Assembly (NCBI GenBank): GCA_018969405.1
Contig: JAGWYK010000016.1
Location: 1 to 39,340, forward strand
Direction of reading: 5' to 3'
From: Acidobacteriota bacterium
Lineage (GTDB): Bacteria; Actinomycetota; Acidimicrobiia; Acidimicrobiales; Acidimicrobilacustridaceae
Length of the DNA stretch: 39,340 nt
Part shown: positions 29,401-39,340 of the stretch, one piece after another
How positions within the stretch are numbered: position 1 is the first letter of the stretch
Layout: each line of letters starts with the position of its first letter
The notes under the pieces: generated by a model
Told to the model about the DNA's origin: nothing
Database searches by the model: none
What the model saw: the letters and a program-made list of their open reading frames with translations, nothing else
Translations under genes and position numbers: made by a program

Positions 29401-31113
29401 ATGCCCGCCCTGCGACGTCTCCTGCTGCTCGTCGCCGTCACCGTGGGTGTGCTGGCCCTCTGCACCGGCACGGCCAGCGCCCATGCCAACCTCACCGCGT
29501 CGAACCCGACCGACGGCACCTCGGTGTCACCCTCCCCCACCACGGTCAGTGCCACCTTCTCCGAACGGGTCAGCATCGGCGTCGGTGGTCTCACCGTGCG
29601 CAACACCTCCGGCGCCCGCGTCGAGCAGGGCAGCAGCAGTCTCGACAGCGCCGGCACCACCGTGTCGGTGGCCCTGCGGCCCGCGCTGCCCGACGGCACC
29701 TATGTGGCCACCTATCGGGTGCTCTCCGCCGATGGTCATCCGGTGAGCGGATCGTTCCTGTTCGGCGTCGGCTCCGGACCGGTCGACGCCAGCGCCGCCT
29801 CGCTGAGCGGTACGAGCGGCAACCGGATCTGGGAGATCGCGGCCGCACTGGCGCGGTTCGTGATGTACACCAGCGCCCTGCTCGCCGCCGGGCTGGCATT
29901 CTTCCTCGCCTTCCTCCACGATCGTGATGAGGACCGCTGGCGGCTCATCGGCTGGACCCGCATCGCCACCATCACCGCACTGTTCGGCGCCGCCGGCATC
30001 GTCATCGCCCAGGCGGCGCTGCTGAGCGGAAGGGGACTGGCCGCCATCACCGACGGTCGGGTGCTCGGCGACGCCGTGGAGAGCCGACTGGGCTGGTCGC
30101 TGGCCGCGCTGGTCATGGGCCTGATCGCCGTGCACCTCTCGACCGACATCCCGAACCTCACCGCCTCCCAGGCCCTGGCGCTCTACGGAGGTCTGGCCAC
30201 CGCCGGATCCTTCGCCATCTGGGGACACTCCACCGAGCTCAGCCCCATCTGGCTGAACACCGCCGCCGACATCATCCACGCCGCGGCCGCCGCAGTGTGG
30301 TTCGGCGGCATCGTCGGACTGGTCATGGTGCTGCGCCGCCGCACCGATCAGCCGGTGGCATCCACCGCCATGATCGTGCGTCGCTTCTCGACCGTGGCCG
30401 CCATCAGTGTCGGGTTCCTCACCGCCGCCGGGGTGGCGCTCGCCTGGAACGCCACCGGGTCATGGTCGGCGCTGGTCTCGACCACCTACGGTCGGCTGCT
30501 GCTGGCCAAGGTGGTCGTCGTCGCCGTCATCATCGGCATCGCCGGGTACAACCGCTCCTGGCTGGTGCCCGCCCTCGTGCAGGGTGAGGAGGAACGCGCA
30601 CCGGCCGAGTCGGACAGCACGACGCCCGTCGCGACACTCGCCTTCACCGAGGAACAGCGCGCCACCAACTGGTCGCTGCTGCGGCGCGCCGTCACCATCG
30701 AGGCCTGCGCCCTGGTGGTCGTCATGGGCATCACCTCGGTGCTGGTGAACGTCACCCCGGCCCGCACGGTGATCGCCGCCGCCGATCGCGTCGTCAACCA
30801 GACCAGGGCCGTCGACACCGGTACGGTCAACCTGGTGGTGGTGCCGGCGAAGGCGGGGGAGAACACCCTGCACATCCAGTACGCAGATGCCGCGGGACGA
30901 CCGATCGACGTGGCCAACACCCTGACCATCGGGTTCACCCTGCCCTCGGCCGATCTGGCCACCATCACCCGCCAGACCACCAAGGCCGGCCCCGGTCACT
31001 TCATCTACACCGGCCCGGAGCTGTCCATCGTCGGCACCTGGACCATTACGCTCGTCGCACGCACCGGGGACTTCTCCGAGCAGCGCACCGAGTTCCAGAT
31101 ACCCATCCACTGA
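29401..31113 (+). CDS. copper resistance CopC-CopD fusion with C-terminal FixH/YtkA-like domain
   Basis: A 570-residue protein in three parts. A signal peptide ends at about residue 27 (ASA), so the mature protein begins HANLTASNP. This N-terminal histidine is a copper ligand in CopC, which continues with ATFSERVSIGVGGL and the SADGHPVSGSFLFGVG segment. Eight or so membrane helices of CopD follow from about 140 to 450. The C-terminal extracytoplasmic domain (TVNLVVVPAKAGENTLHIQY to the end) resembles YtkA/FixH-like beta sandwiches. The protein is expected to bind copper outside the membrane and move it in. The YcnI-like gene follows. Confidence 0.9.
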   Translation: MPALRRLLLLVAVTVGVLALCTGTASAHANLTASNPTDGTSVSPSPTTVSATFSERVSIGVGGLTVRNTSGARVEQGSSSLDSAGTTVSVALRPALPDGTYVATYRVLSADGHPVSGSFLFGVGSGPVDASAASLSGTSGNRIWEIAAALARFVMYTSALLAAGLAFFLAFLHDRDEDRWRLIGWTRIATITALFGAAGIVIAQAALLSGRGLAAITDGRVLGDAVESRLGWSLAALVMGLIAVHLSTDIPNLTASQALALYGGLATAGSFAIWGHSTELSPIWLNTAADIIHAAAAAVWFGGIVGLVMVLRRRTDQPVASTAMIVRRFSTVAAISVGFLTAAGVALAWNATGSWSALVSTTYGRLLLAKVVVVAVIIGIAGYNRSWLVPALVQGEEERAPAESDSTTPVATLAFTEEQRATNWSLLRRAVTIEACALVVVMGITSVLVNVTPARTVIAAADRVVNQTRAVDTGTVNLVVVPAKAGENTLHIQYADAAGRPIDVANTLTIGFTLPSADLATITRQTTKAGPGHFIYTGPELSIVGTWTITLVARTGDFSEQRTEFQIPIH

Positions 31114-31153
31114 GACGGCCCGTGCCGGCCCGACCGAGGACGACGACCGACCC

Positions 31154-31831
31154 ATGACCCTGCTGCGCCGCACCACCCTGCTCACCGCCGCCGCCCTGCT
31201 GATCGGCCTCCTCGGCCTCGCCGGTCCGGCCTCGGCCCATGTCGAGGCGACGGGCACCGTCGCCGGCGAGGTCACCACGGTGCGCCTCAACGTCGAACAT
31301 GGCTGCGGCACGCTCGACCTCACCGGCCTGCGGGTGCAGATGCCGGCCGGGGCCACCCGGATCGCGGCACAGAACCCCGAGGGCTGGACCAGCGCGGTCA
31401 GCGCCGAGGAGATCGCCTGGACCGGTGGCCCGCAGCCGGCCACCGAGGAACTGGCCTTCACCTTCTCGCTCGTGCTCGCCCAACCGGTGGGCTCCACGGT
31501 GCGGTTCCCCACCATCGAACTCTGCCCCGGAGGCGAGGAGGCCTGGATCGAGTCCACCCCCGAGGGTGGCCCCGAACCGGAGCATCCGGCGCCCCAGCTC
31601 GTGGTGGAGGCCACCGCCGCCCCGACCGCGACCACCGCGCCCAGCTCCACGACCTCCTCGGCCGCCGGTGGGCCGACGGTGACGATGGCACCGAAGCAGA
31701 CCCCCATCACCGAGGAGGGCAGCGCCACGCACAACTCGGGGCTGGTGGTGCTGCTGGTCGTGATGGTCATCATCATCGGTGGCGCCGTGGCGCTGTTCCT
31801 GCGCAACCGACGCCCGCGTCCGCCGGCCTGA
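31154..31831 (+). CDS. YcnI-like (DUF1775) membrane-anchored copper-associated protein
   Basis: A 225-residue exported protein. The signal peptide ends in GPASA at residue 28, leaving an N-terminal histidine (HVEATG), the copper ligand of YcnI proteins. The DUF1775 domain follows with LNVEHGCGTLDLTGLRVQMP and NPEGWTSAV. After it come a Thr/Ala/Pro-rich spacer and one C-terminal membrane helix with a basic tail (VMVIIIGGAVALFLRNRRPRP). It is thus anchored outside the cell with the copper domain on a stalk. It follows the CopC-CopD gene by 40 bases, matching the ycnI-ycnJ pairing known from Bacillus. Confidence 0.85.
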   Translation: MTLLRRTTLLTAAALLIGLLGLAGPASAHVEATGTVAGEVTTVRLNVEHGCGTLDLTGLRVQMPAGATRIAAQNPEGWTSAVSAEEIAWTGGPQPATEELAFTFSLVLAQPVGSTVRFPTIELCPGGEEAWIESTPEGGPEPEHPAPQLVVEATAAPTATTAPSSTTSSAAGGPTVTMAPKQTPITEEGSATHNSGLVVLLVVMVIIIGGAVALFLRNRRPRPPA

Positions 31832-31890
31832 TCCCGCCACCGACCGGGGGACGACGCCGGAGCCGACATCCGAACCGCGGTCCGGGCCGA

Positions 31891-32754
31891 TCAGGCGCTC
31901 TCGCTGACCGGCTGGTCGGCCAGGGCGCGCTCGCGGTCGAAGCGCTGATCCCACCGGCGGGCCCGGGCGATGGCCGCGGCGTAGTCCTCCCGACGCTCCG
32001 AACCCCGATCGCTGCTGCGGCCGTACTGCGAGGAGATGCCCCAGCGCAGCTGGGCGATGGCCTCGGAACGCAGTTGACTGACCCGCGATTCGGTCACACC
32101 CAGTTCGCCGGCGAGATCCACCGAGGTGCGTCCGTCGAAGAAGATGCCGAGGATGACCCGCCGGTGGCGCTCGGACAGCAGATCGACCGCATCGTGGAGG
32201 TAGCCGAGAAGTTCGCGATGTTCCAGCAGTTCATCGGGTTCGTGCTCGCGGACATCGGCGACGAGGTCGACGAGTCGGGTGTCCTCGTCGGCCCCCGCCG
32301 CCGGACCGTCGAGGGCGATCGGGGCGAGCCGGGCCACCAGGGCGCGGATCCGTCGGATCTCGGCCACCTCCACCCCGAGCAGCTCGGTGAGTTCGCTCTC
32401 ATCGGGTCGGCGACCGAGCCGCGCCACCAGGGCCTGTTCGGCGGCGTCGAGGCGACGGGCCATGGCCCGGACCGGTCGGGGCAGCCAGTCGGCGGCCCGC
32501 ACCGCGTCGAGCACGGCGCCCCGGATGCGCAGGGCGGCGTAGGCCTCGAAGGGCACCCCCCGATCGGGATCCCAGCGCCGGGCGGCCTCGACCAGTCCCA
32601 GGGCGCCGGCCCGCCGGAGCTCGTTGCGATCGACATGGGCCGGGAACGACCCGCTGATGTGGGCGACCACCCGGTCGACGAGGGCCAGCGCACCACCGGC
32701 GAGCTCCACCATGGTCGAGGCTTCCTGCTCCCGAGCAGCTCGGTCCTGGCCCAT
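31891..32754 (-). CDS. RNA polymerase sigma factor, FliA/WhiG (sigma-28) family
   Basis: A 287-residue sigma factor with regions 2, 3 and 4. Region 2 has ELRRAGALGLVEAARRWDP then GVPFEAYAALRIRGAVLDAVRAADWLPR. The motif around DWLPRPVR is characteristic of FliA/WhiG factors. Region 3 follows (RLGRRPDESELTELLGVEVAEIRRI). Region 4 holds the helix-turn-helix LSERHRRVILGIFFDGRTSVDLAGELGVTESRVSQLRSEA. A tail of about 45 residues beyond region 4 (RSSDRGSERREDYAAAIARARR) is longer than usual. Regulon unknown: motility or development are the family's usual roles and no such gene lies here. An ATG at 32712 is an alternative start. A palindrome lies upstream at 32815-32837. Confidence 0.92.
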   Translation of the reverse strand: MGQDRAAREQEASTMVELAGGALALVDRVVAHISGSFPAHVDRNELRRAGALGLVEAARRWDPDRGVPFEAYAALRIRGAVLDAVRAADWLPRPVRAMARRLDAAEQALVARLGRRPDESELTELLGVEVAEIRRIRALVARLAPIALDGPAAGADEDTRLVDLVADVREHEPDELLEHRELLGYLHDAVDLLSERHRRVILGIFFDGRTSVDLAGELGVTESRVSQLRSEAIAQLRWGISSQYGRSSDRGSERREDYAAAIARARRWDQRFDRERALADQPVSESA

Positions 32755-32814
32755 CTCGCACCACCCTGTTCAGCGTTCGCACGCTCCCGTTCGGTCGGTC
32801 CGGCGGTCGGCCGG

Positions 32815-32837
32815 GAGGGCACTGTAGGAGTGCCCTC
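32815..32837 (-). promoter_or_regulatory. 9-bp perfect inverted repeat upstream of the sigma factor, overlapping a possible -10
   Basis: On the plus strand the arms are gagggcact and agtgccctc with a 5-base centre (gtagg). On the minus strand TACAGT spans the centre and right arm, about 67 bases ahead of the sigma factor ATG, and TTTTGACG lies just before the palindrome. The spacing between TTGACG and TACAGT is only about 12 bases, shorter than ideal. The perfect arms and short centre suit a dimeric repressor or activator site. The T-run lies on the wrong side for a terminator of the saccharopine dehydrogenase-like gene. Confidence 0.5.
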
Positions 32838-32908
32838 GCGTCAAAACCGGTCAGGTCGGTGCCATGGGGCGGGAAAGGTCCGTCCGGCCCAGCGGACCGA
32901 GGTGGCGC

Positions 32909-33913
32909 TCAGCCCCCGGAACGCGACGCCACCGCGCCGTCGAAGGTGGCGGCCCGGACACCGCGGGCGGCGAGGTCCTGCAGGAAGGCCAGCGGATCGA
33001 CCAGTTCGGCGAGTCCGGCCGCACCGGAGCGATGCAACCGACCCTCGATGGCGAACCGCACCGCGACGGCCGCCACCGCACCGGCGGCGACCGCCGGACG
33101 ATCCATGGCTCCGAGCACCAGCGTGTCGCGCACACCATCGCGCTGTCCGCGCAGCTCGACGCGCACCGCGCCGGGACCGCCCTCGGGATGGGTGGGCCAC
33201 AACATGGGCAGGCGGGCGGTGAGACGGTCGCGCCGGGTGGCCGCCATCCGGGAGGTGGCGCGCCGCAGTCCGGCGAAGGCCGGCACGAGCAGCAGCGGAT
33301 CGGGCAGTTCGGCGCGGTAACAGTCCTGCGCCCCGATCGGCTCCGGGAACCAGCACAGCTCACGACCCGATCCCCCCGGTCGGGTCTCCCAGGCTCCGTC
33401 GCGCCAGTCGACCGCGGCGCGACCCAGCGATCGATGGTGCTGACGGGCGCAGGCGGGTCCACCGGTGCCGGCCTTGGCGATGTGGATCTCCTCCACGAGA
33501 TCGAAGCGCCGAGCCCCATGGGCGGCGAGCACACAGGTGAGGCCGGGGGCGAAGCCGGCACCCACCACCACCGTGGTACCCAACTGACGGGCCCGGCGGT
33601 CGAGCGCGAGCAGGCCGCGGACATCGGAGAGATCGTCGCCGACCGCCACGATGGGCGCTCCACCGGCCAGCAGCGCGTCGGCCTGATCGGCATGCACCCG
33701 GGCCCGACCGGCCAGGACCACGACGTCGGCATCGATGGGCGCCGTGAGTTCGGCGGTGTCGATGCGGGCCCGCTCACCGAGACTCTGGGCCACCATGTCG
33801 AGTCGGGCGCGATCAACATCGCGCAGCACGACCTCATCGGCATCGGTTGACACCAGCTGGCGGGCGAGGCGGGCGCCGACCGCGCCGACGCCGATGATGG
33901 CGACGCGGGCCAT
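32909..33913 (-). CDS. saccharopine dehydrogenase-like NAD(P)-binding protein
   Basis: A 334-residue protein starting with the Rossmann motif VAIIGVGAVGARLARQL (GxGxxG), then VLRDVDRARLDMVAQSLG. A further strand-loop AIVAVGDDLSDVRG-like region and GTTVVVGAGFAPGLTCVLAAHGA match the saccharopine dehydrogenase/reductase fold. The true family reaction (lysine metabolism) is unlikely, since many members are unassigned reductases. The ATG is one base behind the stop of the 45-residue gene, so both belong to one unit with tRNA-Ile upstream. No membrane segment. Substrate unknown. Confidence 0.8.
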   Translation of the reverse strand: MARVAIIGVGAVGARLARQLVSTDADEVVLRDVDRARLDMVAQSLGERARIDTAELTAPIDADVVVLAGRARVHADQADALLAGGAPIVAVGDDLSDVRGLLALDRRARQLGTTVVVGAGFAPGLTCVLAAHGARRFDLVEEIHIAKAGTGGPACARQHHRSLGRAAVDWRDGAWETRPGGSGRELCWFPEPIGAQDCYRAELPDPLLLVPAFAGLRRATSRMAATRRDRLTARLPMLWPTHPEGGPGAVRVELRGQRDGVRDTLVLGAMDRPAVAAGAVAAVAVRFAIEGRLHRSGAAGLAELVDPLAFLQDLAARGVRAATFDGAVASRSGG

Positions 33914-33914
33914 C

Positions 33915-34052
33915 TCAGTCGAGCTCGGGACCGGAGAGCTCGCGCCAGCCACCGGACTGGGGCGGCACCCCACCCGATCCGCGGAGCCGGACGGCGGCGG
34001 CGACCAGCGCCGCCATGCCGATCGCTACGAAGGCCCGACGGATCATCCTCAT
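33915..34052 (-). CDS. 45-residue membrane peptide behind tRNA-Ile
   Basis: A short frame beginning MRMIRRAFVAIGMAALV, with one hydrophobic helix at about 6-22, then RGSGGVPP and the end RELSGPELD. The positively charged start and single helix are those of a small membrane protein. The stop (TGA) is one base before the ATG of the saccharopine dehydrogenase-like gene, so coupled translation is plausible. The start lies only two bases after the tRNA-Ile 3' end, and no ribosome site is visible. Codon use is GC-rich as in its neighbours. Function unknown; an ATG at 34046 is also in frame. Confidence 0.55.
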   Translation of the reverse strand: MRMIRRAFVAIGMAALVAAAVRLRGSGGVPPQSGGWRELSGPELD

Positions 34053-34054
34053 CG

Positions 34055-34128
<74 letters not shown>

Positions 34129-34182
34129 GTAGCGGGCCGTCACCCTACCGGAGGACCGTCCTTGGAGGGAAAACCGACGGAG

Positions 34183-34524
34183 TCACCAGCGACGATCGGC
34201 CCGGGCGGTGGCCGTGGCGCCACCGACGCGCACCGTGACCTCGACCCGGCCGTCACGGGCGACGTAGGCCTGCAGTTCGCCGTGGTCGTCGGCGGCCACC
34301 CGGGCGGCCATGTCCTCGCCGTCGCGCACCCCGGCCAGTGCTGCGGCATCGGCGGCGGTGCGGGCCCGGGCCCGATCGGCCAGCGCGGTGCCCAGTCGCA
34401 CCAGGCCCGCACAGCCCAGCATCGCCAGCAGCACCACCGCCGCCAGCAGTGGCAGCGCCTGACCGTCCTCACCGCCCCGGCTGGCGGGTTCCCCGGCGGA
34501 TCGATCCTGCATCGGACCACCCAT
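34183..34524 (-). CDS. TadE/TadG-like pseudopilin-type small membrane protein
   Basis: A 113-residue protein. After a short polar lead it reads GEDGQALPLLAAVVLLAMLG, followed by RLGTALADRARARTAADAAALAGV. The G-Q-A-L-P motif, a membrane helix and the R-A-x-x-A-A-D-A-A-A-L-A run are the hallmarks of the N-terminal Tad/Flp pilus (TadE, TadG, Rv3654c-like) proteins. A short beta-rich tail (AYVARDGRVEVTVRVGG) completes it. The start at 34524 is chosen because AGGAGGG lies about six bases upstream; an ATG at 34545 is less likely. No tad ATPase or prepilin peptidase is nearby, so it stands alone between gyrA and tRNA-Ile. Confidence 0.75.
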   Translation of the reverse strand: MGGPMQDRSAGEPASRGGEDGQALPLLAAVVLLAMLGCAGLVRLGTALADRARARTAADAAALAGVRDGEDMAARVAADDHGELQAYVARDGRVEVTVRVGGATATARADRRW

Positions 34525-34597
34525 GCGCGGCCCTCCTGTCCTCATGTCGCCGTCGTCGACGGCGGGATGGATGCGGGAGGGTGGGAGCGACGGCGGC

Positions 34598-37108
34598 TCA
34601 GTCGCCGCTGTCCTCCCCACCGAGCACGGGGGCCACCGAGGCCACGACCTCATCGGCCCCGAGATTCATGACGCGCACACCGGTGGCGTCGCGACCCTGG
34701 GAGGAGATCTCACGGACGGCCATCCGGATGACGGTGCCACCGCTGTTGATCACGAAGATGTCATCGTCGATGCCGACCATGAAGGCGGCGACCACGGAAC
34801 CCTTCCGACCGGTGATGCGGATGCCCCGTACGCCCTGACCACCGCGACCCTGGGCGTTGAACTTGTCGAGCTGGGTGCGCTTGCCGTACCCGCCGTCGGT
34901 GACGAGCAGGATGGCGGCGTCATCGCGGGCGACGTCGCAGGACACGACCTCGTCGCCGGCCTTCATCTTCATGCCGCGCACCCCGGCGGCGGCCCGACCC
35001 ATGGAGCGGACCTCGTCCTCGGAGAACCGGATGGTCATACCGGCCTTCGACACCATGAAGATGTCGTCACCACCGTTGGTGGGGATGACCCGGACCAGTT
35101 CGTCGCCCTCCTTGAGGTTGATGGCGATGATGCCGGCCCGCAGCGAGGAGTCGTACTCGGTGAACTTGGTCTTCTTGACCTGACCGTTCTTGGTGGCGAA
35201 GAACAGGAACCGGTTGGTCTCGTAGTCGCGGGTGTCGATGATGGCCTCGATGGTCTCGCCCGGCTGCAGCGGGAGCAGGTTGACGATGGCCGTGCCCCGG
35301 GCCGTGCGGTCCTTCATGGGGATCTCGTGGGCCTTGAGGCGGTACACCCGACCGCGGTTCGAGAAGAACAGCAGATAGGCGTGGGCGGTGGTGTGGATGA
35401 TGTGGGTGACGTAGTCCTCGTCCTTGAGCTTGGTGCCCGCCACCCCTCGGCCGCCGCGTCCCTGGACCTTGAACGCATCGACCGCCACGGTCTTGGTGTA
35501 GCCCTTGGCGCTCATGGTGACCACGAGTTCCTCGTCGTCGATGAGGTCCTCGATGTCGAGGTCGCCCACGTCGAAGGAGATCTGACTGCGCCGCGACTGG
35601 CCGTAGGTCTTCTTGATCTCGCCGAGCTCATCGGCGATGACGGCGCGCTTCCTGCCCTCGTCGGAGAGGATGAGCTCGAGCTCGGCGATGGTCTCGCGGA
35701 GCTTGGCCATCTCCTCCTCGAGCTGCGAGCGGCCGAGCCGGGTGAGACGCGACAGCTGCATGTCGAGGATGTGCTCGGCCTGCTCGGTGGAGAACTCGAA
35801 CGGGGCGGCCATGAGCGCCTCGCGGGCGGCGGCCTTGTCCTCGCTGGCCCGGATGGCGGCGATGATCTCGTCGATCAGATCGAGGGCCTTGAGCAGACCC
35901 TCGACGATGTGGGCGCGGCGCTGCGCCTCGTCGAGGCGGTACTGCGAGCGGCGGGTGATGACCTCGACCTGATGGTCGATGTAGGCGAGGAGCGCATCAC
36001 GCAGGTTGAGGGTGCGGGGGACACCGTCGACGAGGGCCACGGTGTTCACCGAGAAGTTCGTCTGCAGCGGCGTGCGCTTGTAGAGGTTGTTGAGGATGAC
36101 CAGCGCCGGGGCGTCGCGCTTGAGCCGCAGCACGAGCCGCATCTCGCCCTTGGCGGATTCGTCGTTGAGCTCGGCGATCCCGTCGAGCTCACGGTTGTCG
36201 ACGAGTTCCTTGACCTTCACGATGAACTGGTTGGGACTGACCTGGTAGGGCAGCTCGGTGATGATGATGTGGCTGGTGCGCGCCCCCTCCTCGATCTCGG
36301 CCTTCCCGCGCAGCTTGATCGAGCCGCGCCCGGTCCGATAGGCGTCGATGATCCCCTGCCGGCCCATGATGAGCGCCCCGGTCGGGAAGTCGGGACCCTT
36401 GACGAACTGCATGAGATCGTCCGGGGTGGCCTCGGGGTTCACCATCAGATGGTTGACCGCGTCGATGACCTCACCGAGGTTGTGGGGCGGGATGTTGGTG
36501 GCCATGCCCACCGCGATCCCCTGCGATCCGTTGACCAGCAGGTTGGGGAACCGACTGGGCAGCACCGTGGGTTCCTGGAACTCGCCCGAGTAGTTGTCGA
36601 CGAAGTCGACGGTGTTCTCGTCGATGTCGGCGAGCATGTCGAGGGCCATGGCGGCGAGGCGGCACTCGGTGTAGCGGGCGGCGGCCGGCGGTTCGTCGAG
36701 GGAGCCGAAGTTGCCCTTCGGATGGATGAGCGGATGCCGGAGGCTGAACGACTGGCCCATGCGGACCAGCGCGTCGTAGATGGCGGAGTCGCCGTGCGGG
36801 TGGTACTTGCCCATGACCTCACCGGTGACGCGGGCGCATTTCATGGTGGGCCGATCGGGCAGGGCGCGCAGGTCGTACATGCCCCAGAGGATGCGGCGAT
36901 GCACCGGCTTCAGGCCGTCGCGGGCGTCGGGGAGGGCGCGCGACACGATGACCGACATGGCGTAGTCGAGGAAGGAGCGCTCCATCTCCTCCTGGATCTC
37001 GATGGGCTCGATGGATCCGAAGGTGGCGACGGCGCCCTCGGCCGGGGGACCGTCCTCGGGGGGACCGTCGCCGGAGGTGCCGCTGCTGGTCGGGGTGTCG
37101 TCGCTCAT
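34598..37108 (-). CDS. gyrA: DNA gyrase subunit A
   Basis: An 836-residue gyrase A subunit. The active-site tyrosine is Y146 in AARYTECR. The quinolone-resistance region reads HPHGDSAIYDALVRM with S108 and D112 in the positions of E. coli S83 and D87, both of the susceptible type. The GyrA-box in the C-terminal beta pinwheel is QGRGGRG, and a second similar segment (AQGRGGQGVRG) occurs later. With GyrB it introduces negative supercoils using ATP. The start MSDDTPTSSG gives a variable acidic lead before the conserved IEIQEEMERSFLDYAM. It lies 26 bases behind gyrB on the same strand. Confidence 0.97.
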   Translation of the reverse strand: MSDDTPTSSGTSGDGPPEDGPPAEGAVATFGSIEPIEIQEEMERSFLDYAMSVIVSRALPDARDGLKPVHRRILWGMYDLRALPDRPTMKCARVTGEVMGKYHPHGDSAIYDALVRMGQSFSLRHPLIHPKGNFGSLDEPPAAARYTECRLAAMALDMLADIDENTVDFVDNYSGEFQEPTVLPSRFPNLLVNGSQGIAVGMATNIPPHNLGEVIDAVNHLMVNPEATPDDLMQFVKGPDFPTGALIMGRQGIIDAYRTGRGSIKLRGKAEIEEGARTSHIIITELPYQVSPNQFIVKVKELVDNRELDGIAELNDESAKGEMRLVLRLKRDAPALVILNNLYKRTPLQTNFSVNTVALVDGVPRTLNLRDALLAYIDHQVEVITRRSQYRLDEAQRRAHIVEGLLKALDLIDEIIAAIRASEDKAAAREALMAAPFEFSTEQAEHILDMQLSRLTRLGRSQLEEEMAKLRETIAELELILSDEGRKRAVIADELGEIKKTYGQSRRSQISFDVGDLDIEDLIDDEELVVTMSAKGYTKTVAVDAFKVQGRGGRGVAGTKLKDEDYVTHIIHTTAHAYLLFFSNRGRVYRLKAHEIPMKDRTARGTAIVNLLPLQPGETIEAIIDTRDYETNRFLFFATKNGQVKKTKFTEYDSSLRAGIIAINLKEGDELVRVIPTNGGDDIFMVSKAGMTIRFSEDEVRSMGRAAAGVRGMKMKAGDEVVSCDVARDDAAILLVTDGGYGKRTQLDKFNAQGRGGQGVRGIRITGRKGSVVAAFMVGIDDDIFVINSGGTVIRMAVREISSQGRDATGVRVMNLGADEVVASVAPVLGGEDSGD

Positions 37109-37134
37109 GGTCGTCGTTCGTCTCCGGTGCGTCC

Positions 37135-39279
<2,145 letters not shown>

Positions 39280-39340
39280 CTAGGTTCTTCCGCCTGTTCG
39301 CGGCCGCACCGAGACCTGGATCGAGGTGACGGGATCAGCA

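Noticed and set aside
27333-29699. 788-residue open frame on the minus strand opposite five plus-strand genes
   Set aside because: It spans several recognised genes (part of the nitroreductase, both membrane proteins, the HisN-like phosphatase and the start of CopC-CopD) and contains no recognisable domain.
32074-33222. 382-residue plus-strand frame opposite the sigma factor and dehydrogenase-like gene
   Set aside because: Antisense shadow with no domain features; both minus-strand genes are clear.

Overview
The window is GC-rich, densely packed bacterial DNA with a clear actinobacterial character. It has a complete mycofactocin pathway, a WhiG/FliA-type sigma factor, the order gyrB-gyrA-(small gene)-tRNA-Ile, a DUF3039 protein and many genes that look leaderless. 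A lineage such as Acidimicrobiia is plausible, but no rRNA is present and the assignment is inference.

Layout. (1) 1-4371, minus strand: a metallophosphoesterase/SMC-like ATPase pair of YhaO/YhaN type, followed by a GNAT acetyltransferase cut by the window edge. (2) 4662-5437: a small acidic unknown and an NTF2-like protein. (3) 5486-10385, minus strand: one tightly coupled operon of mycofactocin-coupled SDR, MoxR ATPase, VWA protein, mftE and mftF. (4) 10469-13952: an unknown gene, a vapBC toxin-antitoxin pair, an NTF2-like protein, a DUF1214 protein and a MOSC protein. (5) 14015-16234, plus strand: a Coq4-like metalloprotein followed by mftD. (6) 16259-18544, minus strand: mftA-mftB-mftC, then a 56-residue protein and a minimal nucleotidyltransferase. 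(7) 18615-23770: a broken FAH-family fragment, a class C beta-lactamase-like serine hydrolase, an orphan DNA methyltransferase, and an SDR / MaoC-like / epoxide hydrolase run. (8) 23787-26605, minus strand: DUF3039, PrmA-like methyltransferase, FKBP isomerase and an M15 peptidase. (9) 26768-31831, plus strand: nitroreductase, two tandem paralogous membrane proteins, a HisN/IMPase phosphatase, CopC-CopD and a YcnI-like protein. (10) 31891-39072, minus strand: gyrB, gyrA, a TadE/TadG-like small gene, tRNA-Ile(GAT), a 45-residue membrane peptide, a saccharopine dehydrogenase-like protein and the sigma factor.

How the genes fit together. MftA is the precursor peptide. MftB presents it to the radical-SAM enzyme MftC, the peptidase MftE trims it, MftD oxidises the core and MftF adds sugars. 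The SDR beside MoxR carries the insertion typical of mycofactocin-dependent dehydrogenases, so cofactor and client are encoded together. The pathway is split into three blocks on both strands. mftR and mftG are not seen. The three candidates for undescribed biology are the MoxR-VWA pair built into the mftE-mftF operon, the Coq4-motif protein directly upstream of mftD, and the nucleotidyltransferase pair behind mftC.

Regulation. At least ten genes have a TANNNT hexamer 6-9 bases before the start codon and no convincing Shine-Dalgarno sequence, which suggests leaderless transcripts. In three cases the TAG stop codon of the gene in front forms the first bases of that hexamer.
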